Source: Clostridium sp. (GTDB lineage Bacteria > Bacillota > Clostridia > Acetivibrionales > Acetivibrionaceae). Taken from it: 56,858 nt of DNA. Within the stretch, counting starts at the first letter, position 1. Each line of letters begins with the position of its first letter. This document shows positions 35,417-43,716 of this stretch, one piece after another. The stretch is taken from positions 1-56,858 of the forward strand of contig JAAZML010000167.1 in NCBI GenBank assembly GCA_012798835.1, written 5' to 3'. Made by a program: the position numbers and the translations under genes. Below the pieces are notes generated by a model, which did no database searches, had not been told where the DNA came from, and was given only the letters and a program-made list of their open reading frames with translations.

Positions 35417-35803
35417 TTATAGCCCTTTCTCCCCATGTATTTCACCACCTTTGATTCCCGATACTCTATTTTTTTCATCAACAAATACAACTTTTGGAAT
35501 AAAGGATTTTGATTCGTCTTTACTAAAGATCCCGTAAGAAATTATTATGATTGTATCCCCGGGTTGGGCAAGCCTTGATGCAGGACCATTAAGGCAAATC
35601 ATACCACTATCTCTTTCGCCTTTTATGACGTAAGTTTCAAAACGCTTTCCGTTATTATTGTTTACTATTTGTACTTTTTCGTTTTCGACTATATCAGATG
35701 CTTCCATTAAGTCCTCGTCGATAGTTACACTTCCGACATAGTTAAGATCGGCCTGCGTAACAATGGCACGATGAATTTTCGATTTCATAAGTGTAATAAG
35801 CAT
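35417..35803 (-). CDS. panD: Aspartate 1-decarboxylase (pyruvoyl proenzyme)
   Basis: Makes beta-alanine from aspartate for pantothenate synthesis. The 128-residue proenzyme self-cleaves between Gly24 and Ser25 (YVGSVTID) to form the pyruvoyl cofactor, exactly where the family cleaves. [21 protein letters not shown] is split by the active-site segment Asn-Gly-Pro-Ala. ATG at 35803 follows GGAGGT, which is made by the last codons of panC two bases upstream. Last gene of panB-panC-panD. Confidence 0.96.
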   Translation of the reverse strand: MLITLMKSKIHRAIVTQADLNYVGSVTIDEDLMEASDIVENEKVQIVNNNNGKRFETYVIKGERDSGMICLNGPASRLAQPGDTIIIISYGIFSKDESKSFIPKVVFVDEKNRVSGIKGGEIHGEKGL

Positions 35804-35805
35804 TT

Positions 35806-36651
35806 TCACACCTCCACTATAATGTTGTCAATAAGCCTGGTTCTTCCGAATTTAACAGCTAGGGCTATTAAAACTTTTCCCGATAAAAAATCTATGGGCC
35901 CCAATGTATTGACATCTACAAGTGCAATATATTCTATTTGTGCACCTTTTTCTAATTTTATTGTTCGGGTAATAGAATCCAGTATGTTTTCCGCATTTCT
36001 TTCACCCTTTTTTATAATTTTGTGGGCTTTAAAAAGTGCCTTGGATAAAATGGTGGCAGAATTTCTCTCACCGGGGCTAAGATACACATTTCTAGAGCTA
36101 ATGGCAAGCCCATCCTCTTCCCGCACTATTGGGCATACAATTATGTCAACATCCATATTTAGATCACTTACCATTTTTTTCACGACCACGACCTGTTGGG
36201 CATCCTTTTGTCCAAAATATGCTCGGTGGGGCTGTATTATATTAAAAAGCTTATTCACAATCGTTGTAACCCCCCTAAAATGCTGAGGTCTTGTCTTGCC
36301 ACAAAGGGCATTGGTTATTCCCTCAACTTCTACGTAGGTACTATACCCATCGGGATATACCTCCGTGATCTCAGGAGAAAAAATCATATCCGCTCCCGCC
36401 AATTTTGCCATGTCTATATCCCTTTTAATATTTCGGGGATAACGTTCAAAATCCTCTCCAGGGCCAAATTGTGTGGGGTTTACAAATATAGTGACCAAAG
36501 TGATATCACTTTCTTTTGCCGATGCTTCAATAAGCGATGTATGGCCTTTGTGCAGGTATCCCATTGTCGGTACAAGCCCAATTGTCTTACCTTCGTTCCT
36601 TATTAAATTTAGCTTAGTTTTTAGCTCACTAATTGTTTTTATTAATATCAT
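35806..36651 (-). CDS. panC: Pantothenate synthetase
   Basis: Joins pantoate and beta-alanine using ATP to give pantothenate. The 281-residue protein is a nucleotidyltransferase of the HIGH type: [15 protein letters not shown] (about 27-41) holds the HxGH motif, followed by [26 protein letters not shown] and ISSRN, all standard for PanC. It starts 20 bases after panB and its stop nearly abuts panD. Confidence 0.97.
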   Translation of the reverse strand: MILIKTISELKTKLNLIRNEGKTIGLVPTMGYLHKGHTSLIEASAKESDITLVTIFVNPTQFGPGEDFERYPRNIKRDIDMAKLAGADMIFSPEITEVYPDGYSTYVEVEGITNALCGKTRPQHFRGVTTIVNKLFNIIQPHRAYFGQKDAQQVVVVKKMVSDLNMDVDIIVCPIVREEDGLAISSRNVYLSPGERNSATILSKALFKAHKIIKKGERNAENILDSITRTIKLEKGAQIEYIALVDVNTLGPIDFLSGKVLIALAVKFGRTRLIDNIIVEV

Positions 36652-36671
36652 TGCAGCTACCTCTTTTTACC

Positions 36672-37523
36672 TTAAATATTAAAATTCAATTTTTCTAAGT
36701 CATCGATTACTTTGTCATCAACAACAAAGGAATTTTTTTCGGTCGGGAATAATCCCCGTTGCACTTCATCAATATAATTTCCTACGGCCTCTTCCATTGC
36801 ACTGCCCATATCAAGGTACTTTTTAACATGCCTTGGTGTAAAATCCCTAAATACACCGGTCAAGTCTTGTATTACTAAGACCTGCCCATCACAATCGGCT
36901 CCCGAACCAATACCTATCGTCGGTATATCCAACCTTTTTGAAATAAATTGTGCTACCCTGTAGGGAACACATTCAAGCACAATTGAAAAAACCCCCGCCT
37001 CCTGAAGGGATAGAGCATCTTTAAATATTTTCTTAGCGGTAGCAAAATCCCTCCCCTGTGCCTTATGACCCCCAAAAACATTCACTGACTGGGGAGTGTA
37101 TCCAAGGTGCCCCACCACTGGTATACCAGCCGATATAATTGCCCTAACATCTTCGCATATCTCTTTACCACCTTCCAACTTAACCGCTTTGCAGCCAGTC
37201 TCTAGGACAAGCCTTCCAGCGTTTTTGACACTTTCATATCGTCCCATGTGATAGGATAAAAATGGCATGTCGCAAACTACTAAAGCATGCTCCGTGCCCC
37301 TTACTACTGCTCTTCCATGATGGATCATATCCTCCATCCGTACTCTGGTGGTATCTTCATACCCCAATACAACCATACCCAAGGAATCGCCGACAAGTAT
37401 CGAATCAACCCCCATACCATCTAGAATTTTTGCGGTGGGATAATCGTACGCCGTGAGCATGCTGATCTTTCTTCCCTTATCCTTTGATTCTTTAAAACTT
37501 GCTACCGTAAATTTTTTGTTCAT
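36672..37523 (-). CDS. panB: 3-methyl-2-oxobutanoate hydroxymethyltransferase
   Basis: Transfers a hydroxymethyl group from methylene-tetrahydrofolate to alpha-ketoisovalerate, giving ketopantoate. The TIM barrel of 283 residues shows ISMLTAYDYPTAKI, the metal-binding LVGDSLGMVVLGYE, KLEGG and GHLGYTPQ stretches, and IGIGSGADCDGQVLVIQDL. ATG at 37523 (MNKKFTV) is favoured over one three codons upstream, which overlaps the AAGGGG site. First recognised gene of the pan operon. PanE is not in the window. Confidence 0.96.
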   Translation of the reverse strand: MNKKFTVASFKESKDKGRKISMLTAYDYPTAKILDGMGVDSILVGDSLGMVVLGYEDTTRVRMEDMIHHGRAVVRGTEHALVVCDMPFLSYHMGRYESVKNAGRLVLETGCKAVKLEGGKEICEDVRAIISAGIPVVGHLGYTPQSVNVFGGHKAQGRDFATAKKIFKDALSLQEAGVFSIVLECVPYRVAQFISKRLDIPTIGIGSGADCDGQVLVIQDLTGVFRDFTPRHVKKYLDMGSAMEEAVGNYIDEVQRGLFPTEKNSFVVDDKVIDDLEKLNFNI

Positions 37524-37567
37524 ATTACCCATCCCCTTAAAAGAATATTTCGGGCTTTTGTATCTCC

Positions 37568-37717
37568 CTAATCATACCAAAAATGGCCAACCCCATCGGG
37601 CTGACCACAATAAATAGCAATATAATCAATATACTGTTTTATAGCCAACCGGTCTCTGTCCAACAACGGATCAAAGCTTGAGTCTAATTTAGTATTAATA
37701 TCTGCCGTATGGTTCAA
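37568..37717 (-). CDS. Candidate 49-aa ORF in the pan operon leader
   Basis: A frame from TTG (37717) to TAG (37568) lies between a good promoter and panB. The peptide is acidic and protein-like, with stretches DSSFDPLLDRDRLAIKQYI and GQPDGVGHFWYD. Only a weak GATGG site precedes the TTG, and no ATG is available. It may be a small protein co-transcribed with panBCD, a leader peptide, or the remnant of a larger gene. I recognise no family. Confidence 0.35.
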   Translation of the reverse strand: MNHTADINTKLDSSFDPLLDRDRLAIKQYIDYIAIYCGQPDGVGHFWYD

Positions 37718-37742
37718 ATTGATACCATCGAATGATAGTTAA

Positions 37743-37771
37743 ATTCTAACATAGTCAAAAATATAAATCAA
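37743..37771 (-). promoter_or_regulatory. Promoter of the pan operon
   Basis: TTGATT, 17 bases, TAGAAT on the minus strand with TGT before the -10. Transcription would start near 37736, about 210 bases before panB. Confidence 0.62.
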
Positions 37772-37780
37772 CCCAAAAAT

Positions 37781-37808
37781 ACAGGGGTTCTTTTAAAAGA
37801 ACCCCTGT
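37781..37808 (-). terminator. secDF terminator
   Basis: A perfect 28-base palindrome (ACAGGGGTTCTTTT and its complement) followed on the minus strand by ATTTTTGGG, 30 bases past the secF stop. Confidence 0.85.
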
Positions 37809-37838
37809 TCTAAGCAATCTTTGTTATTTAAAAGGTTT

Positions 37839-38789
37839 CTATGCTTTAGAAGCTTTAGAGGCAACCTTTTTTCTTGCTTGCCCCTGCCTGAACATTACCC
37901 ATAAGGGGCTTGCAATAAATATTGATGAATAGGTCCCGCTAATTAAACCTATTAATATTGGGAAGGTAAATTCCCTTATCGAACCAATTCCATTGTATAC
38001 TGCAAATAAAAATATTGTTAAGACACATAAAACTGTGGTTATCGTAGTGTTTATAGTCCTTGACATGGACTGCATAATACTTTTATTCACAATTCCTTCA
38101 ACGGTATCTTTCCTAGAGATTTTAGTGTTCTCCCTTATTCTGTCATATATTACTATGGTGTCATTTAATGAATACCCCAAAATTGTCAACACCGCGGCAA
38201 TAAAGGATTCATTAACAGGTATGCTAAATAATGCGTACACAGAAATCATTATGGCAATGTCGTGAGCCAAAGCAATTATGGCAGTAAAACCTGCTAACAA
38301 TCCCGACATAATATTAAATCTTATCCATATATATATAAGCAATAATATAACCGCCACAAACACTGCTAAAAGGCCCCTGTTTCGTAGTTCAGACCCTATG
38401 GAGGGATCAACATCCCTTACCAGCATTTCACCGCCCTCTTTGACACTGAAATTGTTCTTTATTGCATCAAGTGCTTTATTTCTTTCTTCCTCGGAAAGTT
38501 TACCACTTGATTTAATCACAAGAAAATTAATACTACGGCTGCCTTCCGTTACATCTAAAGTACTGGATTTTTGCGGTATTATTCTTTTACCTATTGCATC
38601 AAAAACTACATCCGCAGCAGCATTTGCATCAAAATCCCCATTTTCCATCTCTATATCTATTTGTGTTCCGCCCCTAAACTGCACGTCAAGGTTTAGTCCA
38701 CCATTTACAATCATGGCCACAATACCTGCCAATATGACTAACCCTGATAATATCAGCGAATACTTCTTTTTTGCGACAAAATCAAACAT
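37839..38789 (-). CDS. secF: Protein translocase subunit SecF
   Basis: Works with SecD to pull exported proteins across the membrane using the proton gradient. The 316-residue protein has an N-terminal helix, a small periplasmic domain (about 35-125, with LDVQFRGGTQIDIEM), and five further helices in the RND-type fold (about 135-295) including TILGYSLNDTIVIYDRIREN. ATG at 38789 (MFDFVAKKKY) has GGGGTG six bases upstream. It overlaps secD by 8 bases. Confidence 0.96.
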   Translation of the reverse strand: MFDFVAKKKYSLILSGLVILAGIVAMIVNGGLNLDVQFRGGTQIDIEMENGDFDANAAADVVFDAIGKRIIPQKSSTLDVTEGSRSINFLVIKSSGKLSEEERNKALDAIKNNFSVKEGGEMLVRDVDPSIGSELRNRGLLAVFVAVILLLIYIWIRFNIMSGLLAGFTAIIALAHDIAIMISVYALFSIPVNESFIAAVLTILGYSLNDTIVIYDRIRENTKISRKDTVEGIVNKSIMQSMSRTINTTITTVLCVLTIFLFAVYNGIGSIREFTFPILIGLISGTYSSIFIASPLWVMFRQGQARKKVASKASKA

Positions 38790-40119
38790 TTGCGGCACCC
38801 CCCTTAACTCCAAATAACCATGGTTTTCTTGCACCATTTATTTGTGATGCAGTATCTAGCATACTCCTTGTTGCCCATATAGCAGTTATAAAGTTTAATA
38901 TAATACCTAGCCCAAGAGTAAATGCAAAGGACTGCACCGCACCAGTTCCTATGAAGTACAGAACAGCGGCTGTAATTAATGTTGTTATATTACCATCAAA
39001 TACGGCGGCAAGTGCCATCTTAAACCCTGAGTCTATAGAGGATTGTATAGTCTTGCCATTCCTGATCTCTTCTTTGATTCTTTCGAAAATTATAACGTTT
39101 GCATCGACACTCATCCCTATAGTGAGTATAATTCCGGCTATTCCGGGAAGCGTCAAGGACATACCCGACAGTGCAATGGCAAGAACAAGTCCCATAATTT
39201 GACCCAGGAGCGAGATGCATGAAATGAGCCCTGGAAGTCTGTAGAACATAATCATAAACATCCAGATTAATATCATAGCTATTACTCCTGCTTTTATACT
39301 TATTGCCAATGCGTTTTCCCCTATAATTGGGCTAATGGAATTGATATCGCTCGCCTCAAGGGCAAAAGGCAGAGCACCTGCACTTATTATTGCCGCAAGT
39401 TCCTTTGACTTTTCCATCGCCTGATTGCGATCGTATAGACCCAATCGAATAATAGCACTATCCGTGCCCGTTATCGGCTCATCGACGGTGGGAGCTGAAA
39501 TCAATTGTTCGTCAAGGAATATGGCAATTTTTTGGCCAACAAGTCTTTTTGTAGCCTCCTCGAATTTTTTAGCTCCCTCATCGCTAAAAGTCAATCTTAC
39601 GTGGGGCATATGAGTTTGAGGATTGGTTTCCGCTTTAGCTTCCCTAATCTCATCACCCTGGACAACTATTCTATCTGTTGGTAGATAATCCATTGTTTCA
39701 GGATCGATTTTATCCTCATCTACTTCCCTAAAGGAGAGCATGGCTGTTGCCCCAAGATCTGCAATGGTATCATAAGGATTTGACGTCATTGAATCCTTTT
39801 TGTATGGAATTTCCACCATAACTCTTTTATTTACCCTATCGATAACTACGTTTTTGTCATATACCTGTTTGGCTTCTAATCTTTTATCTATAATTCCCTT
39901 CACGGTGTCAAGCTGATCATCGGTTGGCTCGACGCCCTCGGGTGCTGTAAGAACTGCACTGACCCCACCCCTTATGTCAATACCATACCTTATCTGGTCA
40001 TATGCCCTTTTGGTTTTAAAGCCTATCCCTTGGATGTCAAACCCGACTAAGACAATAGCCGATACAATAGCTATAACCGCAATAACTAAGATGCTTTTAA
40101 CTAACTTGCTAGCTTTCAT
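38782..40119 (-). CDS. secD: Protein translocase subunit SecD
   Basis: Partner of SecF in protein export. The 445-residue protein has an N-terminal helix (8-27), a large extracytoplasmic P1 domain (about 40-255; YGIDIRGGVSAVLTAPEG, then a head domain) and five C-terminal helices (about 265-435) with IAGIILTIGMSVDANVIIFERI, a hallmark SecD helix with the conserved acidic residue. Start follows GGGGG. First gene of secD-secF with a near-consensus promoter. Confidence 0.97.
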   Translation of the reverse strand: MKASKLVKSILVIAVIAIVSAIVLVGFDIQGIGFKTKRAYDQIRYGIDIRGGVSAVLTAPEGVEPTDDQLDTVKGIIDKRLEAKQVYDKNVVIDRVNKRVMVEIPYKKDSMTSNPYDTIADLGATAMLSFREVDEDKIDPETMDYLPTDRIVVQGDEIREAKAETNPQTHMPHVRLTFSDEGAKKFEEATKRLVGQKIAIFLDEQLISAPTVDEPITGTDSAIIRLGLYDRNQAMEKSKELAAIISAGALPFALEASDINSISPIIGENALAISIKAGVIAMILIWMFMIMFYRLPGLISCISLLGQIMGLVLAIALSGMSLTLPGIAGIILTIGMSVDANVIIFERIKEEIRNGKTIQSSIDSGFKMALAAVFDGNITTLITAAVLYFIGTGAVQSFAFTLGLGIILNFITAIWATRSMLDTASQINGARKPWLFGVKGGAANV

Positions 40120-40159
40120 CTGTAAAATTCCCCCTTTTCAATCTTGTCCACATGTGGAT

Positions 40160-40188
40160 ATTATATAACTATAACAAATTAACGTCAA
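40160..40188 (-). promoter_or_regulatory. Promoter of secDF
   Basis: TTGACG, 17 bases, TATAAT on the minus strand, about 45 bases before secD. Confidence 0.75.
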
Positions 40189-40326
40189 TATACTATTTTT
40201 TCTTATTAATAATCAACCTTAAGCCTTTTTCCAATGCTCAAAATACCAATTGGGCTGGCTTGACATAAGGCTTCCCCATGTGTTTTTGCTGTTTGTACTT
40301 ATGCCCATCTGCAGAACCCCTTCCTA

Positions 40327-41673
40327 TCATACACCCTGTGCTTTAATCCAAAGTGCACATTCGACCCTCTTTTTTTGAAGTTCGCAACCAATCTTATAGG
40401 GAGTATTGATGTCATTATTAAAATGATAGGCATTTGCAGCACATCCACCGCTGCAATAAAACTTTGCCCAACAATTCATACAATCTTCCTTTGTATAAAC
40501 GTTTGATTTTTGGAAATATTCCTTTGTTTTTTCGTTTAAAACACCATCCCACACGCTTCCCATTTTAAACTGTGCCTCCCCTACAAATTGATGACAGGGA
40601 TAAATATCTCCCTCCGGAGTAATTGCAAGGTATTCGCACCCCGAACCACATCCACTTAATCTTTTGATCACGCAGGGCCCCTGTGTCAGATCGATCATGA
40701 AGTGAAAAAAATTAAACCACTTGCCCTCCTTATCTCTTTTTACACATTCCCAGGCAAGTGTTTCGTATTCTTTGTATAGCTTTGAAAGATCTTCTTTTCT
40801 AAGATCAAAACCACATCCCTCGGGTACAACTACGGGTTCCACCGATATTTGTTTAAAACCCTGATCGGCTAAGTGAATTACATCGTTAGAAAAGTCTAAA
40901 TTCTCCCTCGTAAAAGTTCCCCTTACATAATAGTTATCCTGCTCCCTTAACTCCGCTATCCGTTTGTATTTTGGAAGTATGTTGTCGTAGCACCCAGTGC
41001 CATCGACCCTGCAACGCATTTTATCATTAACATCCTTACGGCCATCGATGCTCAGCACAACATTACACATGTTTTCATTTATATATTTTATTTTTTCTTC
41101 ATCTAAAAGCAGCCCATTTGTTGTGAGTGTAAATCTAAAATTTTTATCGTGCTTTTTTTCCAAACCCTGGGCGTATTCAACAATCCCTTTTACTACATCG
41201 AAATTCATTGTAGGCTCGCCGCCGAAGAAGTCAATCTCGAGGTTCCGCCGCCCCTGAGAATTTTCGAGCAAAAAGTCAATAGCTTTTTTTCCTACATCTA
41301 AACTCATCATTGTCCTTTCGCCACCGAAATCCCCGGTGGATGCAAAGCAATACTTGCACCTTAGGTTACAATCATGACATATATGCAGACACAGCGCCTT
41401 TACTACGGGCTCCCTTTTATCCTTAATAATATGCTTTTTGTAAGTATCCTCGGAATATAGAAGACCATTCTCCTCAAGACTTTTAATTTCCCCCAGTGCT
41501 TCCGCTATATCCTTTTCTTCATGTTTAGTTGATAATTTTTTCTTGATTTCTCCTGTATGGAGCTTTTGATAATAATCCAGTATATCAAAGGTTACATCAT
41601 CCACTACATGTACAGCACCGCTATTGACATCCACTACAATATTGGTGCCAAATAGTGAAAACTTGTGTATCAT
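40327..41673 (-). CDS. scfB: SCIFF peptide maturase, radical SAM/SPASM
   Basis: A radical SAM enzyme that forms Cys-to-Thr thioether crosslinks in the SCIFF peptide. The 448-residue protein has an N-terminal peptide-recognition winged domain (about 1-80), the cluster motif CNLRCKYC near residue 102 (CX3CX2C, preceded by HICHD), and a SPASM/twitch C-terminal region with CX-rich motifs (CGSGCEYLAITPEGDIYPCH, CMNCWAKFYCSGGCAANAY) that bind two auxiliary clusters. ATG at 41673 (MIHKFSLFG) is better than one 13 codons upstream by its ribosome site. The peptide gene lies 279 bases upstream on the same strand with a terminator-like hairpin between. Confidence 0.95.
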   Translation of the reverse strand: MIHKFSLFGTNIVVDVNSGAVHVVDDVTFDILDYYQKLHTGEIKKKLSTKHEEKDIAEALGEIKSLEENGLLYSEDTYKKHIIKDKREPVVKALCLHICHDCNLRCKYCFASTGDFGGERTMMSLDVGKKAIDFLLENSQGRRNLEIDFFGGEPTMNFDVVKGIVEYAQGLEKKHDKNFRFTLTTNGLLLDEEKIKYINENMCNVVLSIDGRKDVNDKMRCRVDGTGCYDNILPKYKRIAELREQDNYYVRGTFTRENLDFSNDVIHLADQGFKQISVEPVVVPEGCGFDLRKEDLSKLYKEYETLAWECVKRDKEGKWFNFFHFMIDLTQGPCVIKRLSGCGSGCEYLAITPEGDIYPCHQFVGEAQFKMGSVWDGVLNEKTKEYFQKSNVYTKEDCMNCWAKFYCSGGCAANAYHFNNDINTPYKIGCELQKKRVECALWIKAQGV

Positions 41674-41808
41674 TACTATTCCCACTTCCCTATTTAAATT
41701 AAGTGCTTGCAATGCAATTAGAGGTGAAACTCTACCTTAAAAGTATTGGAACAAAGATTTTCTACCATCACCTTAATTTGGTAGAGCTACTTTATACCCT
41801 GGCAGTAT

Positions 41809-41848
41809 AAAAATGAAGAGCGAGATTTTCTTCTCGCTTCTCATTTTT
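41809..41848 (-). terminator. Hairpin between the SCIFF peptide and its maturase
   Basis: AGCGAG/CTCGCT with outer AATGA/TCATT pairs, interrupted by a 2-base mismatch, followed on the minus strand by TTTTTATA. It would let the peptide mRNA accumulate with partial readthrough to the maturase. Confidence 0.6.
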
Positions 41849-41952
41849 GCTAATATCAGCTAAAAGGTATAATACACCCTAATACATTTTGTAATTCCCC
41901 TTCACAAATACAACACCAAATATGTTTTTGAAGACATTACTATGTAAAAAGA

Positions 41953-42093
41953 TTATTTCTTTTCACAGCTTTGGTTGGCTACAGTGCAGGAAGTCTTACA
42001 TGCGGACTGGCAAGAAGTTTGACACTCACCACATCCACCTTTTTTTAGGCTCTCTTTCAATGTTGAACCATTTAATACTTTAATATGTTTCAT
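41953..42093 (-). CDS. scfA: SCIFF precursor peptide (six cysteines in forty-five residues)
   Basis: A 46-residue ribosomally made precursor. The N-terminal part MKHIKVLNGSTLKESLKKG serves as the recognition leader. The C-terminal part has six Cys with Thr/Ser between them (GGCGECQTSCQSACKTSC then a last Cys four residues before the end), the classical SCIFF pattern, with the Thr as crosslink acceptor in known members. ATG at 42093 follows GGGGG; a longer frame to 42144 has no site. SCIFF peptides are nearly universal in Clostridia, but I know of no settled role for the product. Confidence 0.96.
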   Translation of the reverse strand: MKHIKVLNGSTLKESLKKGGCGECQTSCQSACKTSCTVANQSCEKK

Positions 42094-42127
42094 TTGCTTT
42101 CCCCCTATAGTGTAATATGCTGGTTGT

Positions 42128-42156
42128 ATTATAGCATAAATCAAAGATAATTAAAA
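42128..42156 (-). promoter_or_regulatory. Promoter of the SCIFF peptide gene
   Basis: An extended -10 (TGCTATAAT, hexamer at 42128-42133, minus strand) with a weak -35-like TTTTAA 17 bases away. It is 35 bases before the peptide start. Confidence 0.55.
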
Positions 42157-42209
42157 GAATTATATAGTTTTTCTAATACAGGTATTTTGACGGTGTACTC
42201 TGTATAAGC

Positions 42210-43115
42210 CTAGCGGAATTCTAATAGAAGTCTTTCGAAATACTTGGGCAGGGGGGATTCAAACTCCATATATACCCCTTTTATGGGATGGGTAAATCCA
42301 AGCCTTCTAGCATGGAGTACCTGTCCATTGGTTTTGTATATATCCTTTTTCCTACCATAGACGACATCCCCAATAACGGGGTGGCCTATGTAGGACATAT
42401 GAACCCGTATTTGGTGAGTTCTGCCGGTTTCCAAAACAAGCTGCAAATAAGTTGCATTTTTAAATCTTTCGAGTACCTTAAAATACGTTATAGATTGCTT
42501 TCCGTTGACTGTATTAACAGCCATACGTTTCCTATGTTTAGGATGTCTGCCTATTGGGGCATCTATCTTCCCCCTGTCTTCAGCAATTGTACCATAAACC
42601 AAAGCCACATAAAGTCTTTCTACATCCCTATTCTTCAAATCTTCGGATAATCTTTTATGCGCCGTATTATTTTTCGCTACCACCAAAACTCCGGAAGTAT
42701 CCTTATCTATCCTATGTACAATCCCGGGCCTTGTGACACCATTTATATCTGACAACTCTTCCCCACAATAACCCAAAAGAGCATTTACCAAGGTACCCGA
42801 ACTGTTCCCGTGGGCTGGATGCACAACCATCCCCTTGGGTTTGTCTATCACAAGTATATCCTGATCTTCATATAATACAGGAATTTTTATATTCTCGGCA
42901 CCTGGCACTTTGGATATGGGTTTGGGCATCCTTAATAGTACATTATCTCCGGGTTTTAGTTTATAACTTGGTTTTATAACCTGTCCATTTACTAATAGCA
43001 TTTCCCCATCCGCAAGTTTTTTAATATATGTCCTCGAACAGTTTTGGAGTCTTTCCAAAAGCCAGGAATCAATTCGCCCACCATAATCTTTGCAATTAAA
43101 TCTTAGTTCTTGCAT
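42210..43115 (-). CDS. rluD: RluA-family pseudouridine synthase (RluD-like)
   Basis: Converts uridines in 23S rRNA (or a related RNA) to pseudouridine. The 301-residue protein has an N-terminal S4 RNA-binding domain (about 12-60, RIDSWLLERLQNCSRTYIKKL) and a catalytic domain with Asp137 in HRIDKDTSG. RTHQIRVHMSYIGHPVIGD is also typical. The target site is by analogy; RluA, RluC and RluD cannot be told apart reliably here. Its start overlaps the end of lspA by 13 bases, a common Firmicutes pair. Confidence 0.92.
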   Translation of the reverse strand: MQELRFNCKDYGGRIDSWLLERLQNCSRTYIKKLADGEMLLVNGQVIKPSYKLKPGDNVLLRMPKPISKVPGAENIKIPVLYEDQDILVIDKPKGMVVHPAHGNSSGTLVNALLGYCGEELSDINGVTRPGIVHRIDKDTSGVLVVAKNNTAHKRLSEDLKNRDVERLYVALVYGTIAEDRGKIDAPIGRHPKHRKRMAVNTVNGKQSITYFKVLERFKNATYLQLVLETGRTHQIRVHMSYIGHPVIGDVVYGRKKDIYKTNGQVLHARRLGFTHPIKGVYMEFESPLPKYFERLLLEFR

Positions 43116-43597
43116 GACTCATTATCACCTTCTTGCAAGGGTTTTTCACTTTTATGGGTAAACATCACACAAAAGATTAATATCATTGTACCTATTACTA
43201 TAAAAGAATCAGCTACATTAAAGGTAGGAAAGTGATAACCCCAAAATCTAAAATCAAGAAAATCAACTACGCCACCGGAACGTAACACCCTATCTATAAG
43301 GTTGCCCAACGCACCACCAATAATCATGCTCATGGCAACCCTCAGAAGTCTATCATTATTACGGATCATAAAAATTAGCATAACTACAATAAGTATTATG
43401 GAGACGGGTATAAGTATATATTTCCCATCTTGCATAATTCCCCAAGCCGCCCCGGTATTTCGCCAATGGGTAAAATACAAAAAACCTTTGATTATAGTAA
43501 TTGAGCCACCCAGCTTAATATTTTCAATTACTACAAACTTTACAATTTGATCCAAAGCTATAATCACTGAAATTATTATTATCCAAATCATACCCAA
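43103..43597 (-). CDS. lspA: Lipoprotein signal peptidase
   Basis: Signal peptidase II, which cuts prolipoprotein signal peptides after lipid attachment. Four membrane helices in 164 residues, with both catalytic aspartates in their motifs: GGALGNLIDR (first Asp) and FNVADSFIVIG (second Asp). HWRNTGAAWGIM near residue 45 is also conserved. One client is likely the Cys20 lipoprotein encoded next upstream. Coupled to rluD. Confidence 0.97.
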   Translation of the reverse strand: MGMIWIIIISVIIALDQIVKFVVIENIKLGGSITIIKGFLYFTHWRNTGAAWGIMQDGKYILIPVSIILIVVMLIFMIRNNDRLLRVAMSMIIGGALGNLIDRVLRSGGVVDFLDFRFWGYHFPTFNVADSFIVIGTMILIFCVMFTHKSEKPLQEGDNESCKN

Positions 43598-43716
43598 CTA
43601 ACCTTTCATGTTTTTAGTAACAGCAAGTATATTATAAACATCCAACCATGTATTGTAAAGATGTTTATAGCCGTTTGCAAAAAAGTAATATGCATACAAA
43701 GTTGACTTTAAAGGGG

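Noticed and set aside
38278-39202. Plus-strand open frames opposite secF and secD
   Set aside because: Composition is that of reverse-complemented membrane protein; the minus-strand genes are certain.
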